Both the position numbers and the translations under genes were made by a program. A stretch of 64,000 nucleotides of DNA, taken from assembly GCA_006218025.1 (NCBI GenBank), contig VBWA01000011.1, positions 98,912 through 162,911 of the forward strand, read 5' to 3'. Numbering within the stretch: position 1 is the stretch's first letter; each line of letters starts with the position of its first letter. Source of the stretch: Rhodocyclaceae bacterium (GTDB lineage Bacteria; Pseudomonadota; Gammaproteobacteria; Burkholderiales; Rhodocyclaceae). Of this stretch, positions 45,730 through 55,240 are shown piece after piece. The notes under the pieces are model-generated. The model saw nothing but the letters and a program-made list of their open reading frames with translations, made no database searches and had not been told where the DNA came from.

Positions 45730-46665
45730 ATGAAGACACTTATTTGCGGATCGATGGCCTACGACACGATCATGGTATTCGGCGATCGCTTCAAGAATCA
45801 CATCCTGCCCGAGCAGATCCACATCCTCAACGTCGCCTTTCTGGTGCCCGACATGCGGCGGGAATTCGGCGGCTGCGCCGGCAACATCGCCTACAACCTC
45901 CAGCTGCTGGGGGGCGAGCCGCTGATCATGGCGACCATCGGCGATGACAGCATTCCCTACATGCACCGCCTCAAGCAGCTCGGACTGGACGCCACCCATG
46001 TCACGCATGTACCCGACACGTTCACCGCGCAGGCCTTCATTACCACCGACCTCGACGACAACCAGATCACCGCTTTCCATCCTGGGGCAATGACCCAGTC
46101 GCATCGAAACCAGGTAAACGATGCGCGCGACGTGAGCCTCGGCATCATCTCGCCGGATGGCCGCGACGGCATGCTGCAACATGCCCGCGAGTTCCGCGCC
46201 GCCCACATTCCCTTCATTTTCGATCCGGGCCAGGGCCTGCCGATGTTCGATGGTGAAGAGCTAATGAATTTCCTGAAACTTGCCGACTACTGTACGGTCA
46301 ACGACTACGAAGCGAAGCTCTTGACGGAGCGAACCGGGCGCACACTGGAGCAGTTGGCCGGCGCAGTCGAAGCGCTGATCGTGACCTTGGGCGGCAATGG
46401 ATCGCACATCTACAGCAATGGCCGGCGTATCGAGATTCCCGTGGCGGAGCCCGAAGCGCTGATCGATCCGACCGGATGCGGCGACGCCTACCGCGCCGGC
46501 CTGCTGTATGGCATCGGCAAGGGCTGGGAGTGGGAGAAAACCGGGCGCCTGGCGTCGCTGATGGGTTCGATCAAGATCGCCCACCGGGGGGGGCAGAATC
46601 ACAAGCTGACGCGCGACGAGATTGCGGTGCGCTACAAGGCGACGTTTGGCGACAACCTCTGGTAA
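45730..46665 (+). CDS. PfkB-family carbohydrate/nucleoside kinase
   Basis: 311 residues. Ribokinase-like fold with 'EFGGCAGNIAYNLQLLGGEP' and the catalytic/anion-hole motif 'DPTGCGDAYRAGLLYGIGKG' near the C-terminus. The closest match by layout is the adenosine kinase-like PfkB group in betaproteobacteria; the substrate cannot be fixed here. It precedes a lipoprotein gene by 11 bp. Confidence 0.88.
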   Translation: MKTLICGSMAYDTIMVFGDRFKNHILPEQIHILNVAFLVPDMRREFGGCAGNIAYNLQLLGGEPLIMATIGDDSIPYMHRLKQLGLDATHVTHVPDTFTAQAFITTDLDDNQITAFHPGAMTQSHRNQVNDARDVSLGIISPDGRDGMLQHAREFRAAHIPFIFDPGQGLPMFDGEELMNFLKLADYCTVNDYEAKLLTERTGRTLEQLAGAVEALIVTLGGNGSHIYSNGRRIEIPVAEPEALIDPTGCGDAYRAGLLYGIGKGWEWEKTGRLASLMGSIKIAHRGGQNHKLTRDEIAVRYKATFGDNLW

Positions 46666-46676
46666 AGGAAGTGATG

Positions 46677-47135
46677 ATGTCTTCTCGTTTGCTTGTTCTC
46701 GCATGTGCCGCTGCTGCCACCATTGTGCTGAGCGGCTGCGCCGGCAGCCAGTCCGGTTCCGCCTACTCCCGCTCGCAAACCCGCGGTGAAATGCATGTTC
46801 GCATGGGAGTCATCGAGTCGGTACGCACGGTGACCATCGAAGGCACGCAATCCGGTGTCGGTGCTGTCGCGGGCGGTGTGGTCGGCGGTATCGCGGGTAG
46901 CAATGTCGGACAGGGCCGGGGCTCCACGGTCGGATCGGTGCTCGGCGCCGTTCTTGGCGGCGTCGCGGGGCAAGCCATCGAGGAAAAAACCAGCAAGAAG
47001 GAAGGCCTGGAAATCACCATCAAGCTCGACAGCGGCCAGATCATCGCCGTGACCCAGGAAGCGGATGAAGCTTTCCGTGCCGGAGAGCGCGTGCGGGTAT
47101 TGTCCGGAAGCGGGGCGACGCGGGTATCACATTGA
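46677..47135 (+). CDS. Glycine-zipper outer-membrane lipoprotein (SlyB/PcP-like)
   Basis: 152 residues. Lipobox 'VLSGC' near residue 20, 'MGVIESVRTVTIEG', a Gly-zipper 2TM stretch 'GAVAGGVVGGIAGSNVGQG' and 'GSVLGAVLGGVAGQAIEE', and a C-terminal beta domain with 'ITIKLDSGQIIAVTQEAD'. ATG 46677 is favoured over 46674 by its better distance to AGGA. Such lipoproteins brace the envelope under stress. Confidence 0.88.
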   Translation: MSSRLLVLACAAAATIVLSGCAGSQSGSAYSRSQTRGEMHVRMGVIESVRTVTIEGTQSGVGAVAGGVVGGIAGSNVGQGRGSTVGSVLGAVLGGVAGQAIEEKTSKKEGLEITIKLDSGQIIAVTQEADEAFRAGERVRVLSGSGATRVSH

Positions 47136-47179
47136 AGCAAGGGCCTTGTCAGGCGATTGCCGGCTGACAAGCGCCGTCT

Positions 47180-48016
47180 TCAATCCCAGCCTGAGGGCTT
47201 GGCCTGTTGCGGGCAGGGTTGGCGGAATACGCGGCGGTCTTCCAGCCGCACCGCCGTGAGGCAACCACCCCACAGGCAACCGGTATCCAGCGCCAGGATA
47301 TTGGCCTCGTCGCGAAACCCGAGGGCCGACCAGTGGCCGCAGACAATCGAGTGGTCCGCACTCGCGCGCCCGGGCGCGGCAAACCACGGCACGCATCCGG
47401 ACGGCCCCTTGTCCGGCGGAGACTTGGCCCCTGCGGCGCGAAACTCCATGGCACCAGCCGCCGTCACGTAGCGCATGCGCGTCATCGCATTCACCACGAC
47501 ACGCAGCCGGTCCCAGCCAGTCAGATCGTCGCTCCACGCGGCCGGCTCCGAGCCCCACATGTTGGCGAGGAACTCGCGGTAGTCGGCTGTCATCAGCGCG
47601 GCCGAGGCTTCGTCGGACAGTGCCTGTGCCTGTGCGACCGTCCAGGTCGGCAGCAGGCCGGCGTGCACCATCGCCCAGTCGCCTTCGACGTGAAACAGCG
47701 GCTGCGCCCGCAGCCAGGCGAGCAACTCGTCCCGATCGGCGGCGGCAAGGATTTCTTGGAGCGTGTCTTCCTTGTTGGCCTTGCCGTAGCCTTCGGCCTG
47801 CATCACCAGGTGCAGATCGTGATTTCCGAGTACCGTCGTCGCCGCGGCGCCAAGCGCCTTGACGAAGCGCAGCACTTCGAGTGAAGCCGGTCCGCGATTG
47901 ACCAGGTCGCCGACGAACCAGACGCGGTCAATCGCCGGATCGAAACTGATATAGTCGAGAAGCCTGCACAGCGGGTCGTAGCAGCCCTGCAGGTCGCCGA
48001 TTGCGTAAGTAGCCAT
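47180..48016 (-). CDS. apaH: Symmetrical bis(5'-nucleosyl)-tetraphosphatase
   Basis: 278 residues. Metallophosphatase that hydrolyses Ap4A to two ADP. '[20 protein letters not shown]', '[20 protein letters not shown]' and 'VLGNHDLHL' hold the metal ligands. It is divergent from the glycosyltransferase gene, with only 16 bp between the starts. Confidence 0.95.
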   Translation of the reverse strand: MATYAIGDLQGCYDPLCRLLDYISFDPAIDRVWFVGDLVNRGPASLEVLRFVKALGAAATTVLGNHDLHLVMQAEGYGKANKEDTLQEILAAADRDELLAWLRAQPLFHVEGDWAMVHAGLLPTWTVAQAQALSDEASAALMTADYREFLANMWGSEPAAWSDDLTGWDRLRVVVNAMTRMRYVTAAGAMEFRAAGAKSPPDKGPSGCVPWFAAPGRASADHSIVCGHWSALGFRDEANILALDTGCLWGGCLTAVRLEDRRVFRQPCPQQAKPSGWD

Positions 48017-48032
48017 AACCTACAAGTCTACC

Positions 48033-49205
48033 TTGAGCATTCATTCCGCCCCCAAGATTCTGATCATTCGCCGTGACAACATCGGCGACCTGGTCTGTAC
48101 CACGCCCTTGATCGCCGCCTTGCGCCGGCGCTTTCCGGAAGCATGGCTCGGTGCGCTGGTCAATAGCTACAACGCGCCGGTGCTGGATGGCAATCCGGAC
48201 CTTGACGAAGTCCTGGTCTACACCAAGGCCAAGCACCGGGGTCAGGGCGAGTCGTTGCCGGGCATCCTCTGGCGGCGCCTGCTGCTGATGCAGCGACTGC
48301 GCCGGATGCAGCTCGACGACGTGATCATCGCCACCACCTCGCCGCAGCCGCGGGTCGTTGCGCTCGCACGGTGGCTGCGGCCGAAGCGGATCATCGGCTT
48401 CGGAGAGTTCAAGGGGCTCGACGTCGCGCTGCCGCTCGACAACGCCGGCCGCCACGAAGTCGAGGACGTGTTTCGCGTCGCGGCGATCTACGGCATCGAC
48501 GGTCCGCCGCCGGCCTGCCGCGTCTTCGCGCCAGTTGCCGTCCCACCAGCGCCGACTCTCACAATCGGCATCCACATCAGCGCCCGCAAAGCTTCGCAAC
48601 GATGGCCGGCAGAACACTTCGCTGACACTATCAAGGCAATTGCCGCGCAAGGTCCGGTTCGATTCATGCTGCTCTGGTCGCCCGGTGCGGAAGACAATCC
48701 GCTGCATCCGGGCGACGATGCGAAAGCGCAAGACCTACTCAAGAAAGTCGGCGCTCACGCTACGGTGATTGCGCGGCCGACGCAAACCCTGCCGGAACTG
48801 ATTGCCGCCCTGGCCGAATGCGATGCCCTGATTTGCGCCGATGGCGGCGCCATGCACCTCGGTGCAGGCTTGGGCTTGCCCATCGTCTGCCTGTTCGGCA
48901 ATTCGGGTGCCGCCCGCTGGCGGCCTTGGGGCGTCCCCTACCGCTTGCTGCAGAAGCCTTCTCTCGACGTGCTGGATATCCCTATCGACGAGGTAATCTC
49001 CGCCTTCAATGAATTGTCCGAAATCCTTTGGCAGTCCCATCCGTCTCATCTCCCCCCCTCAGGGCACCATGACGACCGACCGGATCAGGAACTCGCAGCA
49101 CTGACCCGACAAACTCCTGCCGCTACGCGTCAGGGGAGACCGGGGACAGAGCCCCTCGATGCTTCAGAGATGACAACGGGCATTTGGCCCGGCCGAGATA
49201 AGTAG
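48033..49205 (+). CDS. Glycosyltransferase family 9 (heptosyltransferase-like)
   Basis: 390 residues. The N-terminal 'ILIIRRDNIGDLVCTTPLI' and C-terminal 'ALICADGGAMHLGAGLGLPI' with 'LFGNSGAARWRPWG' are GT9 signatures; these enzymes add sugars to the LPS core. The TTG start at 48033 has no strong ribosome site. Past about residue 330 the sequence loses family resemblance and becomes a Pro/Gln/Thr-rich tail of about 60 residues, perhaps a frame-extended 3' end. Two near-copies of the dispersed 14-mer lie inside (about 48546-48557 and 48745-48756). Confidence 0.82.
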   Translation: MSIHSAPKILIIRRDNIGDLVCTTPLIAALRRRFPEAWLGALVNSYNAPVLDGNPDLDEVLVYTKAKHRGQGESLPGILWRRLLLMQRLRRMQLDDVIIATTSPQPRVVALARWLRPKRIIGFGEFKGLDVALPLDNAGRHEVEDVFRVAAIYGIDGPPPACRVFAPVAVPPAPTLTIGIHISARKASQRWPAEHFADTIKAIAAQGPVRFMLLWSPGAEDNPLHPGDDAKAQDLLKKVGAHATVIARPTQTLPELIAALAECDALICADGGAMHLGAGLGLPIVCLFGNSGAARWRPWGVPYRLLQKPSLDVLDIPIDEVISAFNELSEILWQSHPSHLPPSGHHDDRPDQELAALTRQTPAATRQGRPGTEPLDASEMTTGIWPGRDK

Positions 49206-49249
49206 GGTCGAGGATACCGCGGGTCGTGCGCCTGGACTGTTCCATGGCC

Positions 49250-50587
49250 TTAGGGTTCGCGGAAGGATTTCTGGATAAACGCCGTAACCGGGTCGAGCAT
49301 GTATTGCAGTGCGGTGCGCTCGGCCGTCTTGATGAACAGTTCAACCGGCATGCCGGCCTGCAGCTTGAGATCTCCAGCCTCTTTCAAGGCCTGCAGCGGG
49401 ACATCAATGCGAACCGTGTAGAAGCGCGTATTGGTCGCCCGGTCGATCAGACTGTCCGCCGACACGTAAATCACCTTGCCATCAACGATAGGCGTCGTGC
49501 GCGCCTTGAATGCGGAAAGACGTACGTTCGCGTCCCCGCCGACGTGAACATTGTTTACGTCCTCGGTACGAATCCGGCCTTCGACAATCAGTTTGCTGTC
49601 GATCGGCACGATGTCGAGCAAGGCATCGCGCGGACCAATGACGGAGCCTACGGACGTCACCTTGAGGTCCACCACTTCGCCGGCGATCGGCGCCACGATG
49701 TTCTGCCGCAAGGCGGCATCCCTTGACGGCCGCAGGCGCTCATCCAGGTCGAACAACTTGTTGGTGCTGTCTTTCAGTTCGTCCGCGGCAGCCTGCACGA
49801 ACTGGTTTTCAAGGGTATTCAGACGCAGCGAGAGCTCCGTCGTCTTTTGCAGGGTCTTGGCCAACTCGGCCTTGTGCTCGTTGCGCCGCGCGTCATACTC
49901 TTCCGCGGCACGCTGCACGGTATTGACGCGCACTTCTCCCACAAATCCCCTGTCCATCAATTTCCGGTTTGCTTCGACTTCGCTCTTTTGCAGGACCAGC
50001 GCTCGATCTTCGGCCGCCACCTGGGCCCTCAAGGCATCAGCCTCTTCCCTTGCCTGTTCAATCTGCATGCCAATCAGCCTACGCTGTTCGCGCAGCGTCT
50101 CCCGGCGCGCGTGAAACAGGTTTTCTTCGCGACGAAAGACTTCCGCGACCTTTGGCTCCCGCGCCGCGCGACGGATCATGTCCTGCGGAAAGACCAGCGA
50201 CGTCAACCTGTCCCGCTCCGCTGCGAGCCGGGCGTTGCGCGCCCGCTCGGAATCGTGCTGTGTCCTGAGCAGATCGAAGCTGGCATCCACGCGCACGTCG
50301 TCGAGCACAATCAGTACCTGCCCCGGGGCAACCTTGTCGCCATCCCGGACACGAATTTCCTTGACGATGCCGCCTTCCTGGTGCTGAACCGTCTTGCGGT
50401 TCATGTCAACCTTGACTTCGCCCTGGGCGATCACCGCCCCCGAAAGCGGCGCCAGCGCCATCCAGCCGCCAAAGCAGACGAAAGCAACAAAAATCACCAG
50501 CAAGCCGGCTCGAACAATGCGGCTGGCATCCTCGGCGGATTCGACGTCAATCGCCGGAAGAAACATATCCTTCAATTTCGACAGCAT
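49250..50587 (-). CDS. Type I secretion membrane-fusion protein (HlyD/PrtE family)
   Basis: 445 residues. One N-terminal TM (about 27-48), lipoyl/barrel halves split by a long coiled coil (about 110-270), and 'QHQEGGIVKEIRVRDGDKVA' plus the C-terminal 'AGMPVELFIKTAERTALQY', which are standard for PrtE-like adaptors. It bridges the inner-membrane ABC exporter to a TolC-type channel. Start 50587 is 1 bp after the ABC gene stop. No tolC or repeat-toxin substrate is in the window. Confidence 0.92.
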   Translation of the reverse strand: MLSKLKDMFLPAIDVESAEDASRIVRAGLLVIFVAFVCFGGWMALAPLSGAVIAQGEVKVDMNRKTVQHQEGGIVKEIRVRDGDKVAPGQVLIVLDDVRVDASFDLLRTQHDSERARNARLAAERDRLTSLVFPQDMIRRAAREPKVAEVFRREENLFHARRETLREQRRLIGMQIEQAREEADALRAQVAAEDRALVLQKSEVEANRKLMDRGFVGEVRVNTVQRAAEEYDARRNEHKAELAKTLQKTTELSLRLNTLENQFVQAAADELKDSTNKLFDLDERLRPSRDAALRQNIVAPIAGEVVDLKVTSVGSVIGPRDALLDIVPIDSKLIVEGRIRTEDVNNVHVGGDANVRLSAFKARTTPIVDGKVIYVSADSLIDRATNTRFYTVRIDVPLQALKEAGDLKLQAGMPVELFIKTAERTALQYMLDPVTAFIQKSFREP

Positions 50588-50588
50588 G

Positions 50589-52295
50589 TCAGGCTCCCGC
50601 TCCGCCATCGACGGCCTTGATCGCACCGGGTGCCGGCGGCATCCCGCGTGGCGTCACCCGCGCCATCACCTCGGCGCGCGGTCCGTAGGCTTCGACCATG
50701 CCTTCGCGCAGCACCAGCAGCTTGTCGACTCCCGACAGGATCGACGGCCGATGGGTAATCAGGATCAAGGTCACGCCGGCCTGCTTCAGTTCGGCCATCG
50801 CCTGCATCAGCGCCGTCTCGCCTTCGGCATCCAGGTTGGCATTTGGCTCGTCGAGGACCACCAGGCGCGGATCGCCGTACAAGGCTCTTGCCAAGCCGAT
50901 GCGCTGACGCTGGCCGCCAGAGAGGGAGGCGCCGCCCTCGCCGATCTGCGTGTCATAGCCTTGCGGCAGGCGCAGAACCATTTCATGAGCGTTGGCGCGC
51001 TGCGCCGCCGCAATGACGGCTGCCGAAGATCCGTCGCCGAGCCTGGCGATATTCTCCGCCACCGAACCTGAAAACAGCTCCACGTCCTGCGGCAGGTAGC
51101 CGACATGCTGGCCGATGCGTTCGCGCGGCCAACTGGCAACGTCCGCCCCGTCGATCCGCACCACGCCGGATAGCGGTTTCCACACCCCTATGATCAGTCG
51201 CGCCAGTGTGGACTTGCCGGACGCGCTGGGACCGATCAGCCCCATCGAATCTCCGGCCGGCAACTCGAACGAGGCTCCTTTGATGATCGCCTTGTCGGAG
51301 CCTTTCGCTGCGAACACCACACGTTCCACGGACAAGCGACCTTCGGGTGGCGGCAACTCGGTCACATCCTGCCTGGCCGCCTGCGACTCGAGCAATTTAT
51401 CCAGCCGGGCATAGGCGCTGCGGGCGTCGACCAGCGTTCTCCAGCCGCCGATGAGCATCTCGACCGGAGCCAGCGCGCGGCCGAGGATAATCGTCGCCGC
51501 CATCATCACGCCGCCAGTGACGTGCTGGTCGATCACCAGGTAGGCGCCGGCGCAAAGCATGGCGATCTGGATGAATTGCCGCATGAATTTGGTTGCGCCA
51601 CTCATGACGCCGGCGAGATGAGTAGTGTCGATCTGAAGCTTCTGCACCTCGGTGTTGAGCCCGGCCCAGCGCCGCGTCACGGCCGGCAGCATGCCCAGCG
51701 CGCTGACCACCTCGGCGTTGCGCAGGCTGGTATCGACGAAACGCGCGGCGCGGCGCGAGCCTGACTGCAAGCGCTCAAGCGGCTCCCGCGTCAGCTTCTC
51801 GTTGAAAAATGCCAAAAGAATAAGCAGCCCGGCACCGACCAGTGCGACGCTGCCGAGAAGCGGATGGAACACGAAAATGAGGATGATGTAGCAAGGCAGC
51901 CAGGGAGCGTCGAAGAGGGCAAAGATGCCGCTGCCGGTGAGGAAACCGCGCAGCACGCTCACGTCGCGTAGTCCGTGCACGTATTCCGTGCCGCCGAGCT
52001 TGGCCGCGTTTGCCAGCAACCCGTCAAGCACTTGAGGGCCGAGCATGGCGTCAAGTGTTATGCCGGCCGTGGCCAGCAACCGGGCGCGCAGGAGGTCGAG
52101 CAAGCCCATGATGATGAGCGCCACGGCCGCGGCCAGAGTCAGCATCACCAAGGTCTCGTTGCTGCGGCTCGCAAGCACGCGGTCGAAAACCTGCAGCATA
52201 TAGAGAGAAGGCACCAGCAGCAGCAGATTGACGCACAGACTGAAGAGGCCGGCATAAACAAAGAAAGGACGGAACCGCCCTATGAGCTGGCGCAT
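50589..52295 (-). CDS. Type I secretion ABC exporter (PrtD family)
   Basis: 568 residues: six TM helices in the first 300 residues, then the ATPase with Walker A 'GPSASGKSTLARLIIG', signature 'LSGGQRQRIGLARA' and Walker B 'LVVLDEPNANLD' (the DEPN form typical of PrtD). It has no C39 peptidase or C39-like domain, so it should export proteins with an uncleaved C-terminal signal. It is coupled to the HlyD-like gene. Confidence 0.93.
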   Translation of the reverse strand: MRQLIGRFRPFFVYAGLFSLCVNLLLLVPSLYMLQVFDRVLASRSNETLVMLTLAAAVALIIMGLLDLLRARLLATAGITLDAMLGPQVLDGLLANAAKLGGTEYVHGLRDVSVLRGFLTGSGIFALFDAPWLPCYIILIFVFHPLLGSVALVGAGLLILLAFFNEKLTREPLERLQSGSRRAARFVDTSLRNAEVVSALGMLPAVTRRWAGLNTEVQKLQIDTTHLAGVMSGATKFMRQFIQIAMLCAGAYLVIDQHVTGGVMMAATIILGRALAPVEMLIGGWRTLVDARSAYARLDKLLESQAARQDVTELPPPEGRLSVERVVFAAKGSDKAIIKGASFELPAGDSMGLIGPSASGKSTLARLIIGVWKPLSGVVRIDGADVASWPRERIGQHVGYLPQDVELFSGSVAENIARLGDGSSAAVIAAAQRANAHEMVLRLPQGYDTQIGEGGASLSGGQRQRIGLARALYGDPRLVVLDEPNANLDAEGETALMQAMAELKQAGVTLILITHRPSILSGVDKLLVLREGMVEAYGPRAEVMARVTPRGMPPAPGAIKAVDGGAGA

Positions 52296-52666
52296 GGGTT
52301 TTGAATTGGCTGTCTGGTTGGTGTTGCGGGATTATAGGTGAAGCCGGTTTTCAGCATGGGCGAAACTCCGGTTCGCTGTTTGCTCCGGTACAACTGTGAG
52401 TTGTCTTACAGGCCATCCGTCAGCCATACGAACGCGGTCCAACGATCCACACCGGCGGTCTGAGCCCTTCCTCTCGGAGTGCGGTCGTTGGCAATCGCTG
52501 AAGATATCATGGCGGCTGTAGCGCCAGCAACGAGTTCAAGTCCCCGCCAGACGATCACGGAGCGAGGAAAAGGCGCGCGAACAACGATAGTCCCGCTTGG
52601 CGCTTTCCCAAAGGACGGATATCTGGTCTGATAGTCACTTTTCCGAAGCCGCGCGCCTCTGATGCC
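52296..52666. other. 371-bp intergenic region upstream of divergent genes
   Basis: This gap separates the ABC exporter (minus) from the DUF2721 gene (plus). It holds a small perfect inverted repeat, ACAACT-GTG-AGTTGT (52390-52404), which could be an operator. No convincing gene or promoter is visible; the long minus-strand frame through here is antisense to DUF2721. Confidence 0.5.
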
Positions 52667-53101
52667 ATGGAATCCCATCTCACCGACATCAGCCATGTCA
52701 TACAGCTCGCGGTCGCGCCGGTCTTTCTGCTGACGGCGATCGCCACGCTGATCAACGCCCTGAATACGCGGCTGGGCCGCATCGTCGATCGCCGGCGCGT
52801 GGTGCAGGAGCGCCTGCACACGCGAGAGCCCGATGAGGCCGGCGGCGCGAAGCTGGAGATCCGCATGCTGGTGCGGCGCAGCCGGCTGGTGTATTACGCG
52901 ATCTTCTGCGCCGTACTCTCGGCGCTGCTGGTTTGCCTGGTCGTGGCCGGCGCCTTCCTCGGCGCGCTGCTCGGCGTTGATCTTGCGCGCAGCGTGGCGG
53001 CCCTGTTCATCGCCGCAATGGTGGCGATGATCGCGGCGCTCGGCCTGTTTCTGCGTGAAGTCTTCCTGGCGGTGCGTTCCGGTACGCACAACCAGCCTTG
53101 A
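52667..53101 (+). CDS. DUF2721 membrane protein
   Basis: 144 residues with three TM helices (about 10-30, 80-105 and 112-135). The pattern 'LAVAPVFLLTAIATLINALN' then 'TRLGRIVDRRRVVQERL' defines DUF2721. Function unknown. Its TGA stop overlaps the TTG start of the SGNH gene, so the two are made together. Confidence 0.85.
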   Translation: MESHLTDISHVIQLAVAPVFLLTAIATLINALNTRLGRIVDRRRVVQERLHTREPDEAGGAKLEIRMLVRRSRLVYYAIFCAVLSALLVCLVVAGAFLGALLGVDLARSVAALFIAAMVAMIAALGLFLREVFLAVRSGTHNQP

Positions 53102-53820
53102 GCCTGCGCCACGTCGTTGCCACGGTCGCCCTCGGCCCGGTGTTGCTGGCGCAGGGCCGTCGCGTGCGGCGCACGGTGCCCGTGCTGCCCGAAGCCGATG
53201 GGCCGCGCGAGGGGGAAACCGGCAGCGGCTTGCCGCTGCGACTGCTGATTCTCGGCGATTCGGCCGCTGCCGGTGTCGGCGCGCGGACGCAGGACGAGGC
53301 TCTTTCCGGGCAGCTCGCCGTGTCGCTGGCGCCGACTTTCCGGCTGCGCTGGAAGCTGCTGGCCTTCACCGGCGCCACCACCACCGACATGCTGGACCAT
53401 CTGCAAAGAGTGCCGGCGGAGGCGTTCGACGTGGTCGTCACCTCGCTGGGCGTGAACGATGTCACGGGGCGCGTATCGCTGGCGGCATGGCGCCGCGCGC
53501 AGCGGGAATTGATCGCCGTGCTGCAAGCGCGCTTCGGCGCGCGTCATCTGCTGCTTTCCGGCCTGCCGCCGATGCACCGCTTTCCCGCACTGCCGCAGCC
53601 ATTGCGCTGGTATGTCGGCAGCCGCGCGCGCGATTTCAACCGGGAGCTGGCGAACGTGGCGGCGAGCCGCCCCGGCTGCGAGTTCCTCGCCCTCGGCCAT
53701 GAGATGATGGATGCCTCGGCCATGGCCGGTGACGGCTTTCATCCGGGGCCGCCGATCTACACCCTCTGGGCGCGCGAAGCCACGCGCCGCATCGTGCAAC
53801 GCATGGAGCAGATAGCATGA
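53098..53820 (+). CDS. SGNH/GDSL-family hydrolase
   Basis: 240 residues. Block I 'LLILGDSAAAGVGARTQDEA' (catalytic Ser in GDS), block III-like 'VVVTSLGVNDVTG' (the Asn) and the C-terminal 'GDGFHPGPPIYTLWA' (DxxH) complete the SGNH esterase set. A short N-terminal hydrophobic part may be a weak signal. A near-copy of the dispersed 14-mer (about 53338-53350) lies in the gene. TTG start overlaps the DUF2721 stop; the end overlaps the GST gene by ATGA. Confidence 0.88.
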   Translation: MSLRHVVATVALGPVLLAQGRRVRRTVPVLPEADGPREGETGSGLPLRLLILGDSAAAGVGARTQDEALSGQLAVSLAPTFRLRWKLLAFTGATTTDMLDHLQRVPAEAFDVVVTSLGVNDVTGRVSLAAWRRAQRELIAVLQARFGARHLLLSGLPPMHRFPALPQPLRWYVGSRARDFNRELANVAASRPGCEFLALGHEMMDASAMAGDGFHPGPPIYTLWAREATRRIVQRMEQIA

Positions 53821-54518
53821 TCGATCTCTATTACTGGACCACCCCGAACGGCCACAAGATCACGATGTTTCTCGAAGAGGCCGGCCTGCCCTACCGGATC
53901 GTGCCGATCAACATCGGAAAGGGCGACCAGTTCGCGCCGGACTTCCTGAAGATCGCGCCGAACAACAGGATCCCGGCCATCGTCGATCACCAGCCTGCCG
54001 ATGGCGGTCCGCCGATCTCCTTGTTCGAATCGGGCGCCATTTTGCTTTACCTCGCGGACAAGACGGGTCGCTTCATCGCACCGGACCTGCGTGGGCGCAA
54101 TGAAACCATCCAGTGGCTGTTCTGGCAGATGGGCGGCCTCGGGCCGATGGCGGGGCAGAACCACCACTTCACTCAGTATGCGCCCGAGCCGATTCCCTAC
54201 GCCATCGAACGCTACGTCAAAGAGACGGCGCGGCTGTATGCGGTGTTGAACAAGCATCTGGCCGACCGCGAGTTCATCGCCGGCGACTATTCGATCGCGG
54301 ACATGGCCTGTTATCCGTGGATCGTGCCCTATGAACGGCAGCGCCAGAACCTCGACGATTTTCCCAACCTGAAGCGCTGGTTCTCCGAGATCCGCGAACG
54401 CCCGGCTACGCAGCGCGCCTACGCACTGGCGAAGCAGATCAATCCGGCGCCGGTGGTGAATGAGGATGCCAAGCGCGTACTGTTCGGGCAGGACGCCAGC
54501 ACGGTGCGTCCGGGCTGA
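53817..54518 (+). CDS. Glutathione S-transferase, YfcG/Nu-like
   Basis: 233 residues. N-terminal thioredoxin-like domain 'IDLYYWTTPNGHKITMFLEE' (TxPNGxK is the Nu-class signature), 'NNRIPAIVD' and 'LFESGAILLYLADKTGRF'; C-terminal all-helical domain with 'WLFWQMGGLGPMAGQNHHF'. Nu-class GSTs have disulfide-bond reductase activity. It is coupled to the SGNH gene and converges with the anti-sigma gene. Confidence 0.93.
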   Translation: MIDLYYWTTPNGHKITMFLEEAGLPYRIVPINIGKGDQFAPDFLKIAPNNRIPAIVDHQPADGGPPISLFESGAILLYLADKTGRFIAPDLRGRNETIQWLFWQMGGLGPMAGQNHHFTQYAPEPIPYAIERYVKETARLYAVLNKHLADREFIAGDYSIADMACYPWIVPYERQRQNLDDFPNLKRWFSEIRERPATQRAYALAKQINPAPVVNEDAKRVLFGQDASTVRPG

Positions 54519-54538
54519 CCGGCCGCGGCTTCGGCCAT

Positions 54539-55240
54539 TCAGATCTTCAGGTACGTCCAGCCCTGCTGCACGCGCTCGGCGACATGCTCGATGGCAGTTC
54601 TGGTTACTGCAGCTTCGGGTACCAGCGCGACGTCCTCGCCAACGCGCTGCAAGCGCGCCATGGTTTGTCCGCAGGCGACGAAACCGACCCGCTGATGCTG
54701 CGCCTTGAGTTCTGCAATGCGCGCAGCGTAAGGCGTCGTGCGTGCTCGCAGAAGATCGAGGCCGCGGTGGTTGGCGATAATTTCGACCTGGGCGCTGCCC
54801 GCCTTGGCAACATAGGCTTCCGCAAGGTCAAGCGCTGCGTCCATTTGCTCCGCTTGGGAACTGTCCAGATGGATCAGGATGCGGGCTGGTTCCGCGGCGA
54901 AGAGACCGCCAGCCCAGGCGGCGGTTGATCCGGGCGTTTCGACCTTGCTCGCTGCATGGTGTCCGAGCCAGCCGACCAGTACGCCGATGATCAGGACGAT
55001 GCTCGCTGCAAGCGCACCACCCCAGACAGGCAGGTGAAGGTTTCGCGTGCGGCGTGCGTCCGGCACATTGCCGTAGGCGTGGCGTACCAGCTCCTTGGTG
55101 GAGCGCAGCGCGCAAAGACGCTGGCCGAGCTCGACGTCGGTGGCCATGGCCGCGAGAATCTCGTCGCATTCCTGCGCGCCGAGCTGGTTGTCGACGAAGG
55201 CATTCAGGCGCTCGTCGGAGAAATTCGTTGCATCGTTCAT
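54539..55240 (-). CDS. Anti-sigma factor with C-terminal DsrE-like domain
   Basis: 233 residues. The N-terminal cytoplasmic part (1-70), 'FSDERLNAFVDNQLGAQECD', is like anti-sigma domains of the zinc-less RsiW/FecR type; TM at about 73-93; the C-terminal domain (about 118-233) is DsrE-like with 'ILIHLDSSQAEQMDAALDLA', 'VEIIANHRGLDLL' and the Cys motif 'VACGQTM' (C190). The Cys-x-x-Thr-Met motif is shared with the DsrE protein encoded on the other side. So the periplasmic sensing domain of the anti-sigma appears to be a DsrE fold. It is coupled to the sigma gene by ATGA. Confidence 0.78.
   Translation of the reverse strand: MNDATNFSDERLNAFVDNQLGAQECDEILAAMATDVELGQRLCALRSTKELVRHAYGNVPDARRTRNLHLPVWGGALAASIVLIIGVLVGWLGHHAASKVETPGSTAAWAGGLFAAEPARILIHLDSSQAEQMDAALDLAEAYVAKAGSAQVEIIANHRGLDLLRARTTPYAARIAELKAQHQRVGFVACGQTMARLQRVGEDVALVPEAAVTRTAIEHVAERVQQGWTYLKI

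Noticed and set aside
52406..53089. Minus-strand frame of 227 codons over the DUF2721 gene
   Set aside because: It is antisense to a recognisable membrane protein, highly charged and without family signature.
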